Below are positions 60,101 to 64,000 of a DNA stretch of 64,000 nt, piece by piece. Source of the stretch: a virus; the IMG/VR virus record IMGVR_UViG_3300023174_000042, positions 186,001-250,000 of that record, one strand, 5' to 3'. Position numbers and translations under genes: made by a program. Numbering within the stretch: the stretch's first letter is position 1; each line of letters starts with the position of its first letter. Below the pieces are notes generated by a model, which searched no databases, was not told the origin of the DNA, and worked only from the letters and a program-made list of their open reading frames with translations.

Positions 60101-60255
60101 TCAGAAAATTCAGGATCATTCTTGAATGCTTTTTTGAGGTTTTTTAATCCTCCAACCATGTCAATAGCATCAAAGATACCATTATCTTCAATAACTTGTT
60201 TCAACTCTTGTTGGAGTCTATTTTCTTTTAAGATATGTCTAATCAGTTCTCTCAT
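57199..60255 (-). CDS. Tagged 1018-residue polyprotein of about eight modules
   Basis: It begins MRELIRHILKENRL (LKE). Six further module joints carry [I/L]-x-E within Ser/Asn/Asp/Glu/Lys-rich linkers: LNE 183-185, LNE 293-295, LNE 420-422, LRE 562-564 with LVE 568-570, LME 671-673, INE 780-782 and INE 875-877. Modules are about 95-175 residues. Module 3 matches the stand-alone 51417 product. Modules 1 and 8 share IE(D/K)xG(I/L)(F/Y)xxI(D/E)MxG. Module 4 resembles an ADP-ribosyltransferase-like fold (VVHKSNP, IFATNS, FDSTYDDDIWFID). Cleavage is inferred, not shown. Confidence 0.88.
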   Translation of the reverse strand: MRELIRHILKENRLQQELKQVIEDNGIFDAIDMVGGLKNLKKAFKNDPEFSEILDDLTGVVDFSVYDYFRDPKPIVFPLQYEIINIRKNISETNSWPELNLIYDEDKLSPSENETLKSIIAVIQNDNTTGKIKTKTLNFKDSNYFDIKQINGKDVDIHEDEYSFSKKDVIRIHNKLYGESESLNESSNKSEKDLKKLLKITKMIMEDLILPEYNHIICSYEITLNEVFNIPEVTVLFIGGYGTKLWPMTQGIRNMYIEVLDDISKEIATYTGVVIGVRGEQTSNCNEEENSFLNENKLEEKNKNFIKNKLGIDFDGKIELVQSAWDLPWQTFNFISNDWLNRFMNNHGPCYLMKINKEYILYNPLYITGNGDEGLVIDSEDGLNYTDREYTEKIKIDHTGISLKTIVDLFFNEENSDEVLNENEDYSPAGKEVKPNQIVVHKSNPKFRDKIMENGLKVRAGECYKIYVGYGVKCKPAIFATNSTNKRAWFDSTYDDDIWFIDTTKIPDVKWFKDRHFESRSKHIVTFQDIPKEAITLKYEGTGSSEDILNSWPEDSPNRRTLREDSELVESESKFEHNDFSKYEKLLNDMVYSVVDKELLCGIEIDSFFDSKYSEKPSLRLILKYKKNKFRPFTFHETRTEIKKMIKDFFPIVDNLYLAYDTTKCQKIDDLMESENKSEDKKLKLVKEMIYNLFDEVEFIEVDTNYQGKPLIKVFHDVEDTAANYDNWFTHKIIDEIMELTGDGVILSPWWGYGWDWKYKNADLYIDVQKIKYDDEGNVINESDESKQERKFNKLIQNVEDYLNSNEYLSVKKFMLYYDEQFDDVIVNIFFDPVESVKLGGGINSVIKKVGKQVMEDLDIFPLNFKYHIHFDKNINESDNKKQSLQKIIEKDGLYNFIEMSGLDFNQVKSILNKIDNPKKIIKQYIREYVLEHDGMSSKNSGSLFGLKIRLSNTKLIYDIMVQDSDQIAVEIWEYYEDNYGQRITKDQYLTTINSLTNEELLSILSWMMETIQIGYWD

Positions 60256-60899
60256 TAATATAATCCTCTTAATCTATCATACTCAACGTTACGAAGTTTT
60301 TCTAAATATGTTTTTTCAATCCATCCTGGACTTTCTTCTTCTTGTTTCATTATGGCATCTCTTCTAAAAAGTGTGGTTTTAAGAATAAGTTCTATCATAT
60401 CCTCCTCAGTCACGCCTTCAGGTTTTGTCATTGGTGGAACACAAGTTTGAGCATCTCTATCATCTATATTAAATTCAGAAATATGAATGTCATTTCTACC
60501 CATCTTACTTTGAATTTCACCTAAATAGGTGTCGTCAAACCATTCTTCAAAAAGGTATTTTAAGTAACTTGCTCTAACAGGAATATCAGACATCAACTCT
60601 TTAAATATATCATTTGGAATATAAATTGAACCTGATTCAAAATCTCTTTCTTCAGTTTTTCTTCTATCGTCAAAAACATCACTATTATCTTCAAAAAATA
60701 ATATAAATTTCATTATTTCTTTTCCATGATTACACCATTCAAAATCATGTCTTGTTTCCCACGATTTGTCATGATACATTTTTGCACCATCAAAATAGTT
60801 GTTTAACCACCTATAAACAAGTTGTTCTACCTTTGGTGTAGGTTTAGAATATTTTCTAGTAACCTCATCTTCTAATATTAATTTAATTAAATTTCTCAT
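60255..60899 (-). CDS. Tagged hypothetical protein (LILED tag)
   Basis: The 214-residue protein begins MRNLIKLILEDEVTRKYSKP (ILE site). The body includes IYIPNDIFKELMSDIPVRAS then YLKYLFEEWFDDTYLGEIQS, related to the 50936-51331 product, and a C-terminal helical part (GVTEEDMIELILKTTLFRRD). It overlaps the polyprotein start by one base. Function unknown. Confidence 0.8.
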   Translation of the reverse strand: MRNLIKLILEDEVTRKYSKPTPKVEQLVYRWLNNYFDGAKMYHDKSWETRHDFEWCNHGKEIMKFILFFEDNSDVFDDRRKTEERDFESGSIYIPNDIFKELMSDIPVRASYLKYLFEEWFDDTYLGEIQSKMGRNDIHISEFNIDDRDAQTCVPPMTKPEGVTEEDMIELILKTTLFRRDAIMKQEEESPGWIEKTYLEKLRNVEYDRLRGLY

Positions 60900-61333
60900 C
60901 TAAATTTAAATCTATCTGGTTCTAATTTTTTTATATCGTTAAATTGATCTTTAACCGTTAAATGCTCAGGAAGCATTTCATAAATGTCATTTAATTCTTG
61001 TTTTATTTTTTTATAATCTTCAAACATTTCATCACTTGTCATTTCATTTTTAATATTTAATATTGAAACGGCATATGGATAATCTTCGTTGGATAATTCA
61101 TTTTGGTATCTTTTGTGATAGGGGTTTAAGTCACTATTATAAAATTCTTTTAGTTTTTTTATATCACAAATAATATTAATATCAATTGAAAAATTACCAT
61201 CATTACCTAATTCCCACCCAATGATAAATGGATAAGTTTTTTTTATTATTTTAATTACAAGGTCAATTCCTTTTTCAAGAGTTTTTGAATCATCCGTTTC
61301 TTCTTTTAATATATGTCTAATCAGTTCTTTCAT
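60896..61333 (-). CDS. Tagged hypothetical protein (MKELIRHILKEE tag)
   Basis: The 145-residue protein begins MKELIRHILKEETDDSKTLE (LKE site). It is followed by a single alpha/beta module (IDLVIKIIKKTYPFIIGWEL, then FSIDINIICDIKKLKEFY) like the polyprotein modules. It overlaps both neighbours by 4 and 17 bases. The first 14 residues are identical to those of 61317-61655. Confidence 0.82.
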   Translation of the reverse strand: MKELIRHILKEETDDSKTLEKGIDLVIKIIKKTYPFIIGWELGNDGNFSIDINIICDIKKLKEFYNSDLNPYHKRYQNELSNEDYPYAVSILNIKNEMTSDEMFEDYKKIKQELNDIYEMLPEHLTVKDQFNDIKKLEPDRFKFR

Positions 61334-61655
61334 TACACATTACTTGTTCTAAAAACTTTTTAATTGTTCTAACTATTTTTTGTCTGTCAGGATCATTCTC
61401 ATTTGAGAAATTATCAACAGGTTCAATAACATTATTTTCTTGTAACATATTCAAAATTTTTTGTATTTGTCTTTTTTTATTATCAAAATTAGAAATTGAG
61501 TAATATTTATCATCTATATTAAAGTAAATTGTTTCGAATTTGAATGTTTCGAGATCAATTTCTTTTTTTTGATATCTTCGAAGCAAAAAATTCATAACTA
61601 TCTGATCAATCTCTTCAGTTTCTTCTTTTAATATATGTCTAATTAACTCTTTCAT
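61317..61655 (-). CDS. Tagged hypothetical protein (MKELIRHILKEE tag)
   Basis: The 112-residue protein begins MKELIRHILKEETEEIDQIV. The body (FLLRRYQKKEIDLETFKFET and onward) could be a small winged-helix-like domain. Tag identical to the next gene's despite unrelated bodies. One-base overlap with 61655-62089. Confidence 0.8.
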   Translation of the reverse strand: MKELIRHILKEETEEIDQIVMNFLLRRYQKKEIDLETFKFETIYFNIDDKYYSISNFDNKKRQIQKILNMLQENNVIEPVDNFSNENDPDRQKIVRTIKKFLEQVMCNERTD

Positions 61656-62089
61656 TATGCGTCGTATTCGTCTTGAAATAATATAAACTCTAAAGTTATC
61701 ATAAATGGTTCATCGCCGTAACTATTCCATTTCATAGCAATTGGCATGCAACTCATAAACCAATCATTGTCAGGTCCTCTTTTTATTAAACCACCACTTT
61801 CAGTGAATGTATATTGTCCTTGTATTTTATAAACTTCGTCTTCCAATTTATCAATATGTTTTGCAATACCTCCAAAATCATGGTCTTCATAGTATGATTT
61901 TACAATAAGTTTTCCTTCAATATAAGGATGTTTTAAAATAAAACTAATATCTTTTATTTCTATAGAATCAATTTTAGAAGAAACATTACTTTCAAATATG
62001 TATTGAAGTTTTTGCATAGAGTTTTTGAACCTTTCTTCAAGATTGTTATCCTCATCTTCTTTTAATATATTTTTAATTAATTTTTTCAT
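61655..62089 (-). CDS. Tagged hypothetical protein (MKKLIKNILKED tag)
   Basis: The 144-residue protein begins MKKLIKNILKEDEDNNLEER (LKE site). An alpha/beta module similar in layout to polyprotein modules (FKNSMQKLQYIFESNVSSKI, then GKLIVKSYYEDHDFGGIAKH). GTATTTATAAAATATG precedes it, and it heads a run of at least four overlapping genes through the polyprotein. Confidence 0.8.
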   Translation of the reverse strand: MKKLIKNILKEDEDNNLEERFKNSMQKLQYIFESNVSSKIDSIEIKDISFILKHPYIEGKLIVKSYYEDHDFGGIAKHIDKLEDEVYKIQGQYTFTESGGLIKRGPDNDWFMSCMPIAMKWNSYGDEPFMITLEFILFQDEYDA

Positions 62090-62140
62090 ATTTTATAAAT
62101 ACTTGAAATTATATAAAAACAAAAAAATCAATTTATGATT

Positions 62141-63637
62141 CTAACTGATTTGTCTAATAGCACTTTCTACTTTATCTTGATTTTTTAACTTGGTATTTTT
62201 TCTATCTTTGATTGCCAATTCAATTAATTGTTGATCCGATAGTCCGTTTTTGATTCCATTTTCCAAACTTTCAGCAAATTTTTTGAAAAACCCCGGTCCA
62301 TTCCAACAAGCATATGACATATGAAGAGTTAAACCTGGTATTGATTGAATTTTTTCTTTAGTTTTTGGATCTTTTACAAAATTTGACATATTTTTGTCAA
62401 AAGATCTTTTCATTATTTTAACTGCCAAATTTTTCAAAGATTGTTCTTTGTCTCCACCTCGATATAACCATTTCCATTCTTTACAAAAGTCATCCATGTT
62501 TGACCAAGTGGTATTTGGTCCAACACCATTTGATTTAGCCCCAGCACCATATTTTTCTCCATCTATAATTTGAAAAAATTCTTTACCTTCAGGTGATGAC
62601 TCAATATTTCCGTTATATCTGTCCAATCCAAACATTGTTTCTGTAGATTTTCCCATATTACCACCTGGATGCTTACAAAACGGATTCCAATATCCGCCTT
62701 CAAACTTATCAATCACAATTTTTGTAACATTTTCAAAATTTGACAAATCAACAGCAGATAAATTGTTTTCATCAGATTGACTTTCCTTACATATCTTTTG
62801 AACATCAGATACGTTAAATTCTTTTTTTCCTGTTTTTTCTTCCATAGCACTTTGAGTTTTAGGTCCAAAATATCCATCTTGATTTATACCCAAGCAACCT
62901 TGCACTTGATATATAATTCCATTAGTATTTGGAGATTTATATTTAGTTCCGACATCTTTACAACCTTTTTTAAAATTTGGTCCATCACAATCGGAGTATT
63001 TTTTTAATTTATCTGATATATCACTAACACTAGAACCACCACCTATAAGTGATATATCGTCACTTGTTTCGATTTCAGTTGGTTTGTCTGTCCTATTATA
63101 TTCACCTTTACCTTCATGTGGAGGATAGTTTTTTGGTAAAGAATATTTGTAAAAAAATTGTCTAATATAAACACCATCAGGGTTTTTGAAGTCTAATACT
63201 AATTTGATGTTTTCTGCGTCTTTTTTTTCTAATTTTCTAGTCAAATCATTTATTTGTCTTTCTGCTCTTATGTCTGCTCTGTTTCCTGCGGATCCTCGTG
63301 TAGAGATTCCCATATAAGCAATTCCATCTTTACTTTCATCAATAGTTGCTTCCCAATTTACAGTATAATTTGTAGAATCAACTTTTATATTCAAATTTGT
63401 AATGTCGGGATTAATTCCAGCATCGTAAACTTCTTTTAATTTTTCATTTATTTTTGTTGACATTTTTCCTCCAAAACCATCTGATTTTCTACTTTCAAAT
63501 GAATGTAATGCGTCCGCATCTCCTTTTGGTGCTGTATAACCACCTTTAACAACAATAGGTAATGAAATTGTTTGTTCTTTTAACAGTCCCATTATTGATT
63601 TAATTCTAAAAATTTCTTCGTTAATATAAGGTTTCAT
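62141..63637 (-). CDS. Tagged endolysin: peptidoglycan-binding module plus GH108-like muramidase
   Basis: The 498-residue protein begins MKPYINEEIFRIKSIMGLLK then EQ (LKE site). An N-terminal beta domain (25-190) with an OmpA-like R..RQIN segment is followed by a peptidoglycan-binding module IYQVQGCLGINQDGYFGPKT (242-261). The C-terminal domain has FEGGYWNP (E313), then GGNMGKSTETMFGLDRYNG, the GH108/ZliS-type muramidase arrangement. A lysin carrying the putative capsid tag could act at entry instead of, or as well as, lysis. Confidence 0.86.
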   Translation of the reverse strand: MKPYINEEIFRIKSIMGLLKEQTISLPIVVKGGYTAPKGDADALHSFESRKSDGFGGKMSTKINEKLKEVYDAGINPDITNLNIKVDSTNYTVNWEATIDESKDGIAYMGISTRGSAGNRADIRAERQINDLTRKLEKKDAENIKLVLDFKNPDGVYIRQFFYKYSLPKNYPPHEGKGEYNRTDKPTEIETSDDISLIGGGSSVSDISDKLKKYSDCDGPNFKKGCKDVGTKYKSPNTNGIIYQVQGCLGINQDGYFGPKTQSAMEEKTGKKEFNVSDVQKICKESQSDENNLSAVDLSNFENVTKIVIDKFEGGYWNPFCKHPGGNMGKSTETMFGLDRYNGNIESSPEGKEFFQIIDGEKYGAGAKSNGVGPNTTWSNMDDFCKEWKWLYRGGDKEQSLKNLAVKIMKRSFDKNMSNFVKDPKTKEKIQSIPGLTLHMSYACWNGPGFFKKFAESLENGIKNGLSDQQLIELAIKDRKNTKLKNQDKVESAIRQIS

Positions 63638-63669
63638 TTACATAATAAATATAATTATTTTTCAAGTTT

Positions 63670-64000
63670 TTATACAGAATAAACAAACCTTTCATTTCCA
63701 CAATTAAAAATTCTATAATATCCCAAAGTATTCATAATTTCCCGTTCAGTAAGTTTAGAATCATATCCCATTTTAACTAATTTATGTTTTTGATAATTAA
63801 TTCTATTTTTACGAACTTTATTTATGACATAACTATAGTTTGGTGGAGTAAAACCATGGGTTTCAAACCCTAACTTTTTATATAACTCCCCTGTTGCCCA
63901 AGAAATATCACAATAAGATAGGATTTTTTTTGGTTGATGATTGTTTAAAAAACATTTAAATAGTTTTGAAGCACCACCAACAACAGAAATTCCAAGTTTA
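63670..64000 (-). CDS. Homing-endonuclease-like protein, C-terminal part (runs off the right edge)
   Basis: The visible 110 residues end with a stop at 63670-63672. SYCDISWATGELYKKLGFET, HGFTPPNYSYV, then a TEREIMNTLGYYRIFNCGNE ending resemble the C-terminal region of phage homing endonucleases of the EDxHD/Vsr-like type. The catalytic part lies outside the window or at its edge. Such genes spread by cutting tag- or intron-less alleles. Confidence 0.7.
   Translation of the reverse strand, partial: KLGISVVGGASKLFKCFLNNHQPKKILSYCDISWATGELYKKLGFETHGFTPPNYSYVINKVRKNRINYQKHKLVKMGYDSKLTEREIMNTLGYYRIFNCGNERFVYSV

Overview
The window looks like part of a large, T4-related tailed phage (or a close prophage or metagenomic relative) infecting a Bacteroidetes host, probably Flavobacteriia. 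The phage evidence is a T4-type terminase large subunit and portal protein, an endolysin and other cell-wall hydrolases, several holin candidates, many tiny orphan genes and a tRNA/tmRNA set. The host evidence is repeated TAnnTTTG promoters with TTG about 20 bases upstream (the Bacteroidetes housekeeping sigma signature), flavobacterial-looking signal peptides, and a secreted SprB-repeat protein ending in a type IX secretion (T9SS type B) sorting domain. The DNA is strongly A+T-rich and most genes lie on the minus strand.

Layout. 0-10 kb: virion and packaging genes (portal, fibre-like protein, terminase, a PAPDMGG-repeat acidic protein, a nucleotidyltransferase-like protein, KTSC). 10-17.5 kb: a UVR-motif protein divergent from a ClpC-like unfoldase, secreted CAP and paralogous secreted proteins, and an M20/peptidase T-like peptidase. 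17.6-19.2 kb: a tmRNA convergent with an approximately 1.1 kb gene-free, highly structured RNA locus on the minus strand. 19.2-22.8 kb: a bifunctional cell-wall hydrolase and small membrane proteins. 22.8-27.6 kb: tRNA genes (Asp, Glu, Met, Ile, an Ile-like oddity, Phe, Arg with a group I intron, Ser) mixed with small genes. 27.6-46.5 kb: tagged membrane and hydrolase proteins, lipoprotein, GMP reductase, FKBP isomerase, and the T9SS adhesin. 46.5-63.6 kb: a dense minus-strand array of small orphan proteins, ending in an endolysin and part of a homing-endonuclease-like gene.

The most striking pattern is a short amphipathic N-terminal tag shared by about thirty otherwise unrelated proteins. 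It has several sub-types, e.g. MKRIIRLTESDLARIV.., MKIIITEDQ.., MNLQEQIRRILKEE, MKELIRHILKEE, and M...RIK..MGLLKE. It almost always ends in [I/L]-x-E, the cleavage consensus of T4-type prohead protease. The same [I/L]-x-E motif recurs at the joints between modules of a 1018-residue protein at 57199-60255, so that gene reads as a polyprotein. I infer an arsenal of capsid-targeted internal proteins, matured inside the head and delivered with the DNA. The protease gene itself is not in this window.

Two promoter classes appear to divide the genome. TATTTAT motifs lie 8-25 bases before tagged and virion genes, and host-type TAnnTTTG promoters precede tmRNA, the tRNA cluster, the long RNA and several secreted or enzymatic genes. 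All functional calls come from reading the sequence; no search or folding was run.
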